Positions 23,983 to 34,511 of a stretch of 64,000 nucleotides of DNA are shown here, piece after piece. The DNA comes from Flaccisagitta enflata (lineage: Eukaryota > Chaetognatha > Sagittoidea > Aphragmophora): positions 64,604,001-64,668,000 of the forward strand of contig OZ231127.1 of the NCBI GenBank assembly GCA_965153355.1, given 5' to 3'. Position numbers and translations under genes: made by a program. The notes below the pieces were generated by a model. That model was not told where the DNA came from and ran no database searches. It was given only the letters and a program-made list of their open reading frames with translations. Each line of letters begins with the position of its first letter. Position 1 is the first letter of the stretch.

Positions 23983-24570
23983 CATGGTGTTTCATACCAA
24001 AATAGATATAAGAAAACGATGCCATTCTGTTTCTAAAAATGCAAAAATGATTCTGAAAAGAGATTCAAAGAGCACTTAAGCTCCGATTTTTTGTGTAAAA
24101 ATTTCATGGGTCTGGGTCAAATATCTTGGCCACAACATCAATTTGAAATAAAATGAGCATTTCACAGAGAATCTCTTTTGACATAATTTTGATTTTTAAA
24201 GATCTTTTTTGAAGCGTTCTCATTTCTAAACGGCTTGAGTTACAAATACCAGATTAGTCTCAAATTAAAGTTTATCAAATTTTTTTTAAATTGAGACCAA
24301 TCTGGCATCTGTGGCTCAAGCCGTTTAGAAATTAGAGCACATCAAAGAAAAACTTTCAAAATCAAAATCATGTGAAAAAAGTTTCTCCTGTAAATGCTCA
24401 TTTTACTTCAAATTGATGTTGTGGCTAAGTTATTTGACCAAAACCCATAAATTTTTTACATAAAAATTCGGAGCTTAAGTGCTCTTTGAATCTTTTTTCA
24501 GAATTATTTTTCATTTTTAGAAGCAGAATGGCATCGTTTTCTTATATCTAATTTGGCATGAAACACCCTG
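23983..24570. mobile_element. Foldback MITE, 588 bp, TA-flanked
   Basis: Long inverted repeats over nearly the whole length (left end CATGGTGTTTCATACCAAA, right end CAGGGTGTTTCATGCCAAA in reverse complement); TA at 23981-23982 and 24571-24572. Centre near 24280. Confidence 0.82.
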
Positions 24571-24772
24571 TATGATGGTTCACATATTACATCGGTCGGA
24601 TGGAAATCCTTTTGAACATTTCCTTCCGTCTGAACTGAAGTTAGTTGTGTTTAGTTAGTGGTAAATTGAAGAGCTCCAAGAGGCTGTTCACGTGATGCCT
24701 TGGGATATCTCCATGTTTAAAGAACATGAATGTATATTGCCGTGGGAAAATACATGTATTAATAAGTGAGAC

Positions 24773-24985
24773 TTTTTGTTGTAGACACGCAACTCTATAA
24801 GAGGCTTTGTCCATCCGTCCATCTGTTGATCCGTCGGAGGTCATCGAGTTGAGAAGTGGGAAAACGAGCGTTTTAGATTCTTTTTGTGTATGTTTGAGTG
24901 GGGGGTTGGTGTACGTGTGTGGATGGGTGCTGGATGCCCCTGCCCATCCGTTCGCAACGATGTTGTGACCCCGCGACTCTTGTTT
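24773..24985 (-). mobile_element. HINE-like element, GATCACAATATCG subfamily
   Basis: TTTTTGTTGTAGACACGCAACT, GTCCATCCGTCC tract, CCATCCGTTCGCAACGATGTTGTGACC and CTTGTTT. Confidence 0.72.
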
Positions 24986-24999
24986 GTCGAAAGATGTCA

Positions 25000-25384
25000 C
25001 AACAGGGTGTGCAATAAATTTTGCACAAATACTGCAGTAATGAGGAGAAAAAAAGTTAACTTCTAATCAACTTTGTACAATGAAATTTGAACTTAAGTTT
25101 CCCAACATTGCCAAGATAATTCAAAATAAATATAAATTGATTTGGCTAACAAAAATGTATTTTTTATGTACTCGATACTGTTGTGTTTGTGCCAAAAATT
25201 TTGCACACCCTGATACGGAATGAGTAAGCCGATAGGCTGACCTAGTTAAACGACATAGCGCACATTGGCCGGTAAAGAGTAAGTAAATCCGCGAAAAAAA
25301 GTGAGGGGAAAATGCTTATTCGGCAGGAAATCCTTGTGTGGAATTTATGAACAAAAGCTGCAACTAAACTGACTTACGATTACA
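25000..25384. other. Unique stretch, nothing recognised
   Basis: AT-rich; no gene or repeat seen. Confidence 0.35.
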
Positions 25385-25472
25385 TTTTTAGTCACCTGTA
25401 CTCGACTCTATAACCCGCTTTGTCTGTCCGTCCATCGGTCCATCCGTCAGTCGGTCCGTCCGTCGGTCCGTC
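25385..25472 (-). mobile_element. HINE-like element, 3' fragment
   Basis: TTTTTAGTCACCTGTACTCGACT and a GTCCGTCCGTCGGTCCG tract; no 5' end. Confidence 0.6.
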
Positions 25473-25504
25473 AATTTCTTCCTAATACTTAAGCGGTAGG
25501 ATTC

Positions 25505-25655
25505 TGCTGGAAAAAAAGTCCTATCAAGGCCAACAAGCTCGTCTGGTGGATCATCAAAAGAAAAGAAAAGCTCAATAAGAGATGCGGACGACCTGACGGA
25601 CGACCTGACGGACGGACAGACATGACCTTTCATAGAGGTGCGTTGGCGCGTGGTA
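25505..25655 (+). mobile_element. HINE-like element, AAGTAGGCC-type
   Basis: ATCAAGGCCAACAAGCTCG start, GACGGACGACC tract, GAGGTGCGTTGGCGCG at the 3' end without the final CACC. Confidence 0.58.
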
Positions 25656-26245
25656 ATACTATTCACTTGATCGATCAGCAAACAACAGAAATGGTGAGGT
25701 ATTAGTGGATTCATTTGAAAAATAAGAGTGGAACTGTAAACGTGGCGTATGATCTATTATATACACATCTAAATACCACTTAACCGATAGGCATGAAAAA
25801 ACTTGATCAGAAAAAGAAAAGAAAAAAAAACAACTATGCTTTCTGCTTAAGTTTGTTCCTGTTTCATTTTCACTTTCTATTTCCTTCCTTGAAAAAGGAA
25901 CTCTCCGTTGAGGATCGATAGTTTTCAACTAAGAGAAGAAAAAAAAAGAAAGAAAAAATATTTTCCTTGTATGAATTTCTTTTTCTTTCTTCTTTTTTTG
26001 AGAAAATTTGTTTGCTGAAGAGGTGGGACGGTTTTTTTTCCTCGCACTTTGCAAATTGCTGTAAATGTCGATGACACGTCGTCGGTTACGTGTTATTGCA
26101 GTAATTGCTTCATTCCGTGCAACGGGGTTGCCTCAAATGGTGTTACTACTCAGTACTAAGACAAATCCACGAAGTGAGCAGATTTTTCAGTTTTTCGTTG
26201 TTCTTTTTTCCTTATTTTGCATCAGTCATCGTTCTTTCATTCGTG
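25656..26245. other. Unique stretch, nothing recognised
   Basis: Includes poly-A/T runs and AAAGAAA words; no exon supported. Confidence 0.35.
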
Positions 26246-26246
26246 T

Positions 26247-26267
26247 CTCTCGTCGTCGTCGTCGTCG

Positions 26268-26339
<72 letters not shown>

Positions 26340-26355
26340 TTGTTGTTGTTGTTGT
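26247..26355. repeat. (GTC)n/(GTT)n microsatellite
   Basis: A few GTC, then about 30 GTT units. Confidence 0.95.
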
Positions 26356-26486
26356 ATGTTAATGGTTGTTTGTCGTTAGTTCCGCATAGATGGTAGTAAA
26401 CTGACGCATTTGCTTCTGTGTGGTCATTTTATACTTTTTATAGCTCTTTCTGCAAAACCTGAAGCCGATGAACAATTATCCATTTT

Positions 26487-26489
<3 letters not shown>

Positions 26490-26541
<52 letters not shown>
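26490..26541. repeat. (CT)n microsatellite
   Basis: Pure CT, directly before the element at 26544. Confidence 0.95.
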
Positions 26542-26543
<2 letters not shown>

Positions 26544-26545
<2 letters not shown>

Positions 26546-27016
26546 GGACACAGGGGTGAATTTCCAGACGTCCGTACGTCCGTCCATCCGTCCGTACGTC
26601 CGTCCCCCCCGAGGCCCCTCTCAGACCCCAAATCAGCCCTCTCAAGCCCAAAATCAGCCCTCTCAAGCTCAAAATCAGCCCTCTCAAGCTCAAAATCAGC
26701 CCTCTCAGACTCAAAATCAGCCCTCTCAGGCCCAAAATCAGCTCTTTCAGCTCCAAAATTAGCTCCAAATTAGCTTCAAATCAGCCCTCTCAGGCCCAAA
26801 ATCAGCCCTTTCAGCTCCAAAATTAGCTCTCTAATACCCAAAATCAGCCTTGTCAGGCTCAAAATCAAGCATGTCAGCCCTTTAATGTGCCTTCTCAGGA
26901 CGTCTGGAAATTCACCCCTGTGTCCTACAGGACATCGGCCCTTTGGGGCCGCTGCCCTGCTCTCACTCCACTTCTTCAGTTGATCACTCCTAGCAGGGCA
27001 TCGGGTACCGCTGACC
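26544..27016 (+). mobile_element. GC-flanked minisatellite element, copy 1
   Basis: A 21-bp minisatellite (TCAAAATCAGCCCTCTCAAGC variants, 26624-26860) lies between a 31-bp inverted repeat (26544-26574 and 26898-26930, GTAGGACACAGGGGTGAATT type). A GC-rich block CATCGGCCCTTTGGGGCCGC and CATCGGGTACCGCTGACC follow. Related to 43318-43795 and 60961-61440. Confidence 0.6.
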
Positions 27017-27059
27017 ATGTGCGATCCTTGGATGACTAGTTCACCTTTTCCAGCTTCAT

Positions 27060-27306
27060 AGTTCTTCTACTTCTCCTTCTCTTTCTTCTTCTCCTTCCCC
27101 ACCTTGGTTAAGTGCTCCTTAGTAAATCTTCTTACTATTCTTCTTATATCATCTTTGGCGTTCCAACGGCAGGACCAAGATTGCCAATCGGCCGAGAGGT
27201 AAGTTAACGCAGATGAAGCCGAAAGAAGTCCTCTCTGCTTCTTTTCGAAGGAGGTTAGTTGAGAAATTTTGAGAGACGGAGGTTTAGAAAGCAATTAAGA
27301 TGAGTG
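27060..27306. other. Unassigned pyrimidine-rich stretch
   Basis: A 75-codon minus frame (27294-27067) has mixed composition but no match I recognise and no splice context; not called as a gene. Confidence 0.3.
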
Positions 27307-27308
27307 AT

Positions 27309-27796
27309 AACAAGGGCGGATACACAGCTACCCCAGTCGCATGCGGGTGGGCAGGGGCCGTATTTGAGGCAGGAGCAGTGAGGCAGGCAAAGACAACCTT
27401 TACAGACAAAGAGACCAAAGAGGGGTATAGAGTAGGGTGGCCTAAAGTGGGGTCATAGTCAAATCTCATGATGCCATCGGAGAAAATGTGATCATTCCCC
27501 TCATACTTGAAGAATCCAAAATTCGGGGGTGATCGGATAAAGTTTACTCATGACCGCCATCCTACCCCTTTCCCAATATTAAATATAGGAGGCATTGGAA
27601 GAGAAAATCCTTCCTGTACATTTCCTATGGGAAATAGCGGTGGTGACATGATTCAACATTATCTGATTAACTCCAAATTTTGGAATTCTCATTTATGGTG
27701 GAAATGGTCTCATTTTCTCCAAAGGCGACATGAATTTTGAAAATGATCCAACTTTAAGCCACCCTAGTATAGAGTCGCGTGCATCCGACTTAAAAA
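27309..27796 (+). mobile_element. HINE-like element interrupted by a hAT-like MITE
   Basis: 5' part AACAAGGGCGGATACACAGC (27309-27432) and 3' part GTATAGAGTCGCGTGCATCCGACTTAAAAAA (27767-27796) are separated by the insertion at 27433-27766. Confidence 0.82.
27433..27766. mobile_element. hAT-like MITE nested in a HINE copy
   Basis: Inverted ends TAGGGTGGCCTAAAG and CTTTAAGCCACCCTA are flanked by the 8-bp duplication GTATAGAG (27425-27432, 27767-27774). The 8-bp duplication and TAGGG end fit the hAT superfamily. Interior has no transposase. Confidence 0.85.
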
Positions 27797-27983
27797 AGGA
27801 ACAGAGACAATTCAGTCAATTGAGGCAATGGAAAAAGGAGGAATTGGGAGGACTAAGGAGTGCCAATTAGCAATTTAAGAGGCCAGAAATGGCAATAAAC
27901 GCCCCACCAAAAAAGGCATATAGCAATTTAAATAGACTTGTTCGACGTCCACGTTTGTCATGTTCTATCTTTCTATCTCTCTC

Positions 27984-28259
27984 TTTTTAGATGCGTCCGT
28001 CAGGAACGCATCTCTATAGGAGGATCTGTCCGTCGGTCCGTCCGTCCGTCCGTATGTCCATTACGCTTCCTTAAAAATCGCAGATATTTGGCTCTTTTCA
28101 GCTGCGGCGATGTTACGAATCAAATCAAAAAAACTTTGGTATGCTCTAAGGTCGTCTTATCTGTCTGTCCGTCCTTCTATATATCTGACATATCTATCGC
28201 CAAAGTCAATACGTACACGCAAGGACACAGTGCGGACGCATCGTTGCCCGGTCGGGCTT

Positions 28260-28262
<3 letters not shown>
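27984..28262 (-). mobile_element. HINE-like element, GCCCGACCGGGC subfamily
   Basis: 3' hairpin AGATGCGTCC..GGAACGCATCT and 5' end GGACGCATCGTTGCCCGGTCGGGCTTGTT; tract GTCCGTCGGTCCGTCCG. Same subfamily as 40057-40332. Confidence 0.8.
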
Positions 28263-28331
<69 letters not shown>

Positions 28332-28334
28332 TCT
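28263..28334. repeat. (CT)n microsatellite
   Basis: Starts exactly at the 5' end of the HINE copy. Confidence 0.95.
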
Positions 28335-28760
28335 GTTTTGTAATCTTAACCCCCTTCCATGAAAAAGATATATAAACCGACGAACACAATTATGATTGAA
28401 TCATCTACTTGGTACTGTGTATAGTGTGTATACATACCAAACGCGTCATGTGCACAGCAAATTGCGCGATCGCGAAAAGGCGGAAATGCGTGTTTTCACA
28501 TTTTCAACTAGTACATCGAGTGCAGATGAAGGAATAGACAGACGGACAGACTATTTTACTGAGTATGAAAGAAATCTTTTGAGAAGAGGCGTAACAAATC
28601 CAACATGACACGAACGATGAGTCATTCATTTCCGGCGATTGCCTCATAACGCCTCATAAGAAATAAACGTGCACATATGAGAGGAGCAGCATACCATTGC
28701 CATGAGAACAGGATCGTTCATGAAAGGAGCTGCATGTGTGAGAGCAGGAACAATAATTAT
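28335..28760. other. Unique stretch, nothing recognised
   Basis: No gene seen. Confidence 0.35.
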
Positions 28761-28761
28761 A

Positions 28762-29399
28762 GTCCAGTCTGTTGATGCATGAAATTAAGCAAACTCGGCT
28801 TTTCCGGAACAAAGCTTGAAAATTTGCATACAAGTATTTAAAATTATGTAGATCACGATAATGATAGGTGCAGGTCAAAAAAATTTGAGCACCTATTCTA
28901 AAAATTCATCTAAAATTTTCAAAACCATGCCACCGCCAAACCGTCTGCCTCAGGGTAATAAAATTTCATGAGTAAAAAAATATTTATCTTATACATGTCC
29001 ATACCAAATTTCAGCTCTCTAGCTTTATTAGAAGCGGAGATATAGCCGATTAACTTTTGGGTGTATTTTTCTCAAAAATACCCATTTTCCAAAAAAATGC
29101 AGTTTTTGTATACAAAAGTGAATCGGCTATATCTCTGCTTCTAATAAAGCTAGAGAGCTGAAATTTGGGGTGCATATGTACAAAATACATAATTTTTAGA
29201 TCATCAAATTTCATTACCCTCACTCTAGCGGTTTGGCGATGGCATGATTTTAAAAATTTTAAAGGAATTTTTAAGATAGGTGCTCAAATTTTTTGACCTG
29301 CACCTATCATTATCGGGATCTACATGACTTTAAATACTTGTAAGCAAATTTTCAAGCTTTGTTCCAGAAAAGCCGAGTCCTTTCTTCAACAACCTGGAC
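28762..29399. mobile_element. Foldback MITE, 638 bp, TA-flanked
   Basis: Ends GTCCAG..CTGGAC with TA on both sides (28760-28761, 29400-29401). The two arms mirror each other around 29098, including CTCGGCTTTTCC, ACAAAGCTTGAAAATTTGC and GCACCTAT words. Confidence 0.85.
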
Positions 29400-29401
29400 T
29401 A

Positions 29402-30390
29402 TTAGAGGAGTAGCATCTACCATAACAGAACTGGTTGCTGATAGAGAGAGAGAGACAATGAGCAATAATGAGCTTGTCTGAATACAGCAGAAAAAATTGA
29501 AAAGAGAAAATAACGAGAAATTGGCCGTCTTAGGTAGATGGTTTAAATGATTCGGAGAGGAATAAGAATGAGAATGAGAATCAACGTGTATCTTTTTTTT
29601 TTCTTTGCACGCGCAAGACACGATTGCATGCGATGCTTGTGTATGCTCTGATTGCACGCTCTAATGAGCAGATTGATGATCCGCCACGGAACTGAAGATT
29701 ATGTCGAAATCCTTAGTCTCCTTACTTTACCATCTTAACAGAATGTTTTCAGTAACTCATGGTAAAAAGAAACAATTTTTGAATGATCGACAGACTTAAC
29801 CAGCTGTTGCTGATGAAAAGGGTGATAGAAAGATTGAGAGGGAAAAAACAAGTTCTTCATTCTCTCTCTCTCATTCCTTCCGGTCTGAGAAATGTTCGAC
29901 GAGGCTGTAAAAATCGGGACTTATAATGATTGTTCTTTTATTGTAATAAACCTAACGGAATTTTTAGGAAAATCAAGTCGAGCCTCTCTTTCATTCCTTT
30001 AGGGGCAGCTCTGGTTGAAACTAAATTATGTTTAACAAATGATCAAATAATCCCATTTCCAAGGCTTCTCAAAATGACCGATACAAGTCTAGTGAAAATG
30101 AGTAGGGTGGACAGAGGTACATAAGTGATATTAGCCCCCCCCCTCGCCAAACATAAACATATGTCCTGGTGCAGAACAGCGTCAAATTTGACAAATCATT
30201 TTGATCTGTGATGGAATACGCAGCTATGCAGCGGAAATATAACAAAAATTTAAGTCTTATGCATGCTTTATACTCCATAAATTGATTAAGAAACGGTTAA
30301 TTGATCATTGGTATTGATCTTGCATCCGTAAAGTCGCAGCATACCCAGTGAAACAACAGATTTCTTTAAAATGAATTGCACGGAAAACAT
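29402..30390. other. Unique stretch, nothing recognised
   Basis: Short frames only; no gene, RNA or repeat supported. Confidence 0.35.
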
Positions 30391-30680
30391 TGAATGTTGC
30401 CACGTAGAAAACCGAATCTCTCTCTGAATGCAAAATTTTGCATTTCTAAACACATGGCCTGTTTCTTAAAAGTGTTTAGACTAATACCATGTTTTTCAAA
30501 ATGCAAAGTTTTGAATTCAGAGACAGATTTGGTTTTTTACTCGAGACATGTCAATGCACAAGAATCTTTTTTTGTCAAAAGTCCATCAATTTTGCATCCT
30601 TTTTTCTCACATTTCCTGAGCATATGGTACAGAAAAACGCTTTTCTATGCAAAAAATTTATGATTACCAACCACAAATCC
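30391..30680. mobile_element. Diverged relative of the MITE at 46586-47196
   Basis: Shares CAAAATTTTGCATTTCTAAACACATGGCC-type sequence around a small palindrome, and TTTTCTATGCAAAA near the right end. Termini unclear. Confidence 0.45.
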
Positions 30681-30880
30681 TTTATTTCAATAAAAAATCT
30701 TTGAATAGATAAAATAAGAAAACATCATATAAACCGTTTTGACTTGTCAAATTGCGTGCTCGTTTGCACTGTGACATATACTCACTTTGAGACTTATCAA
30801 CTTTTGCACCATTGACGAACAAACCGATGATCGCACGGATGGATGGGCGAATAAAGCCTTTTCTGAAAGTTGGAAACGTA

Positions 30881-31498
30881 CAGTACCTTCCGAGCAAACC
30901 CGGCTAAAACTGGAGGATTAATTTTTGTTACTTTAATTTCATTTCCCAAACTTCATTTTTTGTACATAACTTAATTAAAAGATACTTAATTCTTTGAACA
31001 TATTTGGCTGTGAAAAATAATAACTCGTGAAATCAAAGTGCATAAAGACATCAATATTGAGTGTTCTAACCCAGACCATTGGATTTGGCAGAAAATTTTA
31101 CCTATCCTAGACTACAAGAACAGCTCAGTCAGATAATTATTTCAGATTTTACAGCCATTTAAAGTTTTTAAGGACAATTGTCTCAAAATAATTTAGGACA
31201 ATTGTCCTTAAAAACTTTAAATGGCCATAAAATTTGAAATAATTGTCTGACTGAGCTGTTCTTGTAGTCTAGGATAGGTAAAATTTTCTGCCGAATCCAA
31301 TGATCTGGGTTAGAACACTCAATATTGATGTCTTCATGTACTTTGATTTCACGAGTTATTTTTTTTGACAGCCAAATATGTTCAAGGAATTAAGTATCTT
31401 TTAATTAAGTTTGATGCAAAAAATGAAGTTTGGGAAATGAAATTAAAGTAACAAAAATTAATCCTCCAGTTTTAACCGGGTTTGCTCGGAAGGTACTG
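30881..31498. mobile_element. Foldback MITE, 618 bp, TA-flanked
   Basis: Ends CAGTACCTTCCGAGC and GCTCGGAAGGTACTG with TA at 30879-30880 and 31499-31500. Almost perfectly self-complementary; centre near 31190. Confidence 0.9.
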
Positions 31499-31863
31499 TA
31501 ACTACTCAACCCTTAACTTACTTAAGTATGATAGCCCTTGGAGCTCTCATTGGTGTTTAATCCGGACCTATCGCAATCTTCAGCGTTTTGCTAAAAGTAG
31601 AATCGCGAGTCTGCAATCATGAGTTGAATTGAATCTTCAGTCTCCACGTACAGAGTCAGAAACACACTCCTTCCACCTCAACTCCCCATTCACTTCCACA
31701 TTTGACATTTCCGTAGCTTAGATACCCTGGATATCTGAATTTCTTGAAGTGACATAAGAAGTTTTGAAAGTGATCAGGATCTTGGTCATGTAGTTACGAT
31801 TTGAATTTTCCAAGAAAAGTTATCCCTGCCGACCCCGCGACTGGTTTGACAGTGTTTTGTAGC
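31499..31863. other. Unique stretch, nothing recognised
   Basis: No gene seen. Confidence 0.35.
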
Positions 31864-32363
31864 TTTTTAGTTGCGTGCCACGCGACTCTACACCCCGCTT
31901 TGTCTGTCTGACGGTTGGTTGGTCGGTTAGTCGGTCACATTTTATTTTTTTTATTCTTACTAACTTGTTTTTAGTCAATTAGGTTATTTCAAGTCATATA
32001 AGAGCATCTTCAGTCATTTAGGTCATTTTAAGTCAATTTAAGTCACCTGAGTCATTTTTAATCATTTAAGTGATTTTAGGTCAATTTTAGTCAATTCAGG
32101 TCAGTTGAATTCCATTTAAGTCATTCTAGGTCAATTTAAGTCATTTGCAGTTATTCCAGGTCCATCTAAGTCAATTTAAGTCATTTTTGCAACTTTAGTC
32201 ATTTTAGGTCAATTCAAGTCAATCTAGGTGACTTTATGTCATTTTAGGCCATTTTGAATTGTTTTAAGTTATCTTAGGCCAATTAATTTTTTTTAGTTAT
32301 GTGGTTATGTGATTCAATGAATATGTAAGTCTCGCACGCGACTTACAGGTGTTGGCCTTGTTT
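31864..32363 (-). mobile_element. HINE-like element with AAGTCATTT-type internal repeats
   Basis: TTTTTAGTTGCGTGCCACGCGACT, GGTCGGTTAGTCGGTC tract, then ~300 bp of degenerate 10-11-bp repeats (GTCATTTAAGTCAATTT) and CTCGCACGCGACT..GGCCTTGTT. Confidence 0.78.
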
Positions 32364-32544
32364 AATAAAACAGAATTGGACTGACGGCTAATTAGCTTTC
32401 TTGCATGTAGGGGCATATAAAGCCTATGCCTTTTCACTTTCGTGCTAAATGACCGTCAAAGATGTCACTCACTTCACTATAAAGAATGATCAACATAAAG
32501 GTGACAACAATGTAATCACTGACATCTCGTACGACAAAAAGAAG

Positions 32545-32759
32545 AAACAAGCGAGGCGGGATCACAATAACGTAGCGGACGGGTGGGCAGGAGCTTTGAA
32601 CTCTCATCCACACATAAGTGACATAACCCCCCCACCACACATCGGAACACACATATTCGCAACTGGGGCATCATAAATGCGCACTTTTTACTCTTTCCAA
32701 CTCGAACGACCGACCGACCGACAAAGCCTTTTACAGAGTTGCGTGTTAGTAACTAAAAA
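32545..32759 (+). mobile_element. HINE-like element, GATCACAATATCG subfamily
   Basis: AACAAGCGAGGCGGGATCACAA, GCGGACGGGTGGGCAGG, CGACCGACCGACCGAC tract, decayed 3' hairpin GTTGCGTGTTAGTAACTAAAAA. It lies 235 bp below the zinc-finger stop codon at 32994. Confidence 0.75.
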
Positions 32760-32993
32760 TTGAGAGGAAAAACAATTTTCAAATGTAAATCAAATACAAA
32801 AGTTTTTTGCAAAGGCACATGAAGGTAAAAGAACTGTACTTCCGCCATTAACGGTGAAGATGGCTCATTGACCATGAAATATCTATGAGTCACTGAAACT
32901 CGATGTCCGTAAGACTGCTTAGTATTCTCAATTGTTGCACTTAGTGGAGCTTCACATCCTTACATAGCTTAGCTTAGTTAGCAATTTTCAAAA

Positions 32994-34511
32994 TCAACAG
33001 GTTGGATTCGTGTGGACAATTTCGTGGCTGAACAGTAATTCTTTCGTTAAGAAACCTTGAGGGCAATAGTAACACTGGTAGGGCTGTCCAACGACCTTCA
33101 ATGCTAAGTTTCCCAGCGAAAAACTAAAAACAGATGGAAGAATTACTTTAGATTTGTCTGCATGGATAGCAGTGCTAGCATGTGTGGCCAGATGTTCACC
33201 CAACCCTATTTTACTACAAAAAGTAGCGATGCATAAGTGGCATCTCAAGATATGCAGATTTAAATCTTTTTCCGAAGGAAAAGCCTTGGAGCATTTAGTG
33301 CAATTTAAAGGCTCTTTTCTTGTGTGAGTCAACAAATGACATTCAAGATAAAAACTCTTGCGAAATGTCAGGGCACAATGAGAACATTCAAAGCGTTTTT
33401 CCTTCTTATGGGTCTGTATGTGACAATTCAATGAAGCACGGTCACCAAAGACCCGTAAGCAAATGAGGCATTTGTAGGGCTTCTCTCCGGTGTGAGTTCT
33501 GAGATGTGATATCAAATGTTCCTTTCGTCGAAACGTAGCAAGACAATGTTCACACTTAGACGGTTTTTCTCCGGTGTGATTTTTGAGGTGTTCTGTCAAA
33601 CTAACCATATCTTTTAAAGTGGATGGACAATATTTGCATTGAAGAAGTTTTTCTCGGAAGTGAATTATGAGATGTCTCGACAAATGATGTTTTTTTCGGA
33701 AAGTTGAGGAGCAATGTGCGCATTGGTAAGGTTTTTCCTCAGCGTGATCGCTGAGATGTCTCGTCAAATCATCTTTTCCTTGAAAAGTGGCAGGACAATG
33801 TTTACATTTAAAATTTTTTACTCTAGTGTGAGTTCTGAGATGAGCTGTCAAGTGGACCTTTTCTCGAAAAGTGGTGGGGCAATATTTACATTGAAATGAT
33901 TTTTCTCTGGTGTGAGTCATAAGATGTTTTGTCAAACTATCCTTAATGGGAAAAGTGTTGAAACAATGTTCACATTTGTAAGGTTTTCCTTCTGTGTGCG
34001 TTTGGAGATGTATAGTCAAATGAGAACTGTATTGAAAAGTGGAGGGACAATGTTCACATTTGAGAGCTTTTTTTCCAGTGTGACTCATTTGATGCAATTT
34101 AAACCAACATTCACGGGAGAAAGTCCTTGGACAATCATCACATTTGTAAAGCCTCTCTTTACATTTGTGTGTTTCCAACAGCTGTTTTTTGCTGAAACTA
34201 ATTAGGCATTGGCCACATTTGAAACGCTCGACTTCATCGTCGACACTAGTGGATGATTTCATGAATTGCTCTTCTTGACAATGACTCGTATCACAGTGCG
34301 TTTTCAAATGATGAGTTGTTGGAAAAGCTTGTGGACAGAGAACACATTTGAAAAGGTTACCAACGGTCTCTGAAGATATTTCCATGTTGTTGGTCTTTTT
34401 TGTTCCTCTCTCCAACTGGTTATACATTTGAGTCTAGAAGGAGTTGCCTTTAATTGAGATGTGGTGACATTTCTTGGTTGTGTGAACGTAACTCACCAAT
34501 TGACTGTCCAT
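32994..34511 (-). CDS. C2H2 zinc-finger protein, about 15 fingers
   Basis: A 477-residue open frame (34427-32994) carries about 15 C2H2 fingers almost back to back. Finger 1 (residues 27-49) has the spacing C-x2-C-x12-H-x4-H. Finger 2 ends THKC and probably lacks a second zinc-binding His. Fingers 3-12 form a regular array with TGEKP-like linkers. The last finger (CYYCPQGFLTKELLFSHEIVH) follows a spacer of about 40 residues. Such proteins are nuclear and usually bind DNA; target and partners are unknown. There is an in-frame stop 9 nt upstream of Met1. A small 5' exon MDSQL (34511-34497, donor CAATTG|GTGAGT) could join an acceptor at 34433 through a 63-nt intron in phase 0, so I extend the span; the longer start is less certain. 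It is a paralogue of the neighbour at 35582-37037. Confidence 0.88.

Noticed and set aside
24641-25000. Minus frame of 119 codons containing DGSTDGRMDKASYRVA-type peptide
   Set aside because: The same peptide style recurs in many frames across the window and comes from the HINE GTCC/GTCG tract and hairpin, not from a protein family.
27067-27294. Minus frame of 75 codons as a possible reverse-transcriptase remnant
   Set aside because: No catalytic motif or family signature; only a vague composition resemblance.
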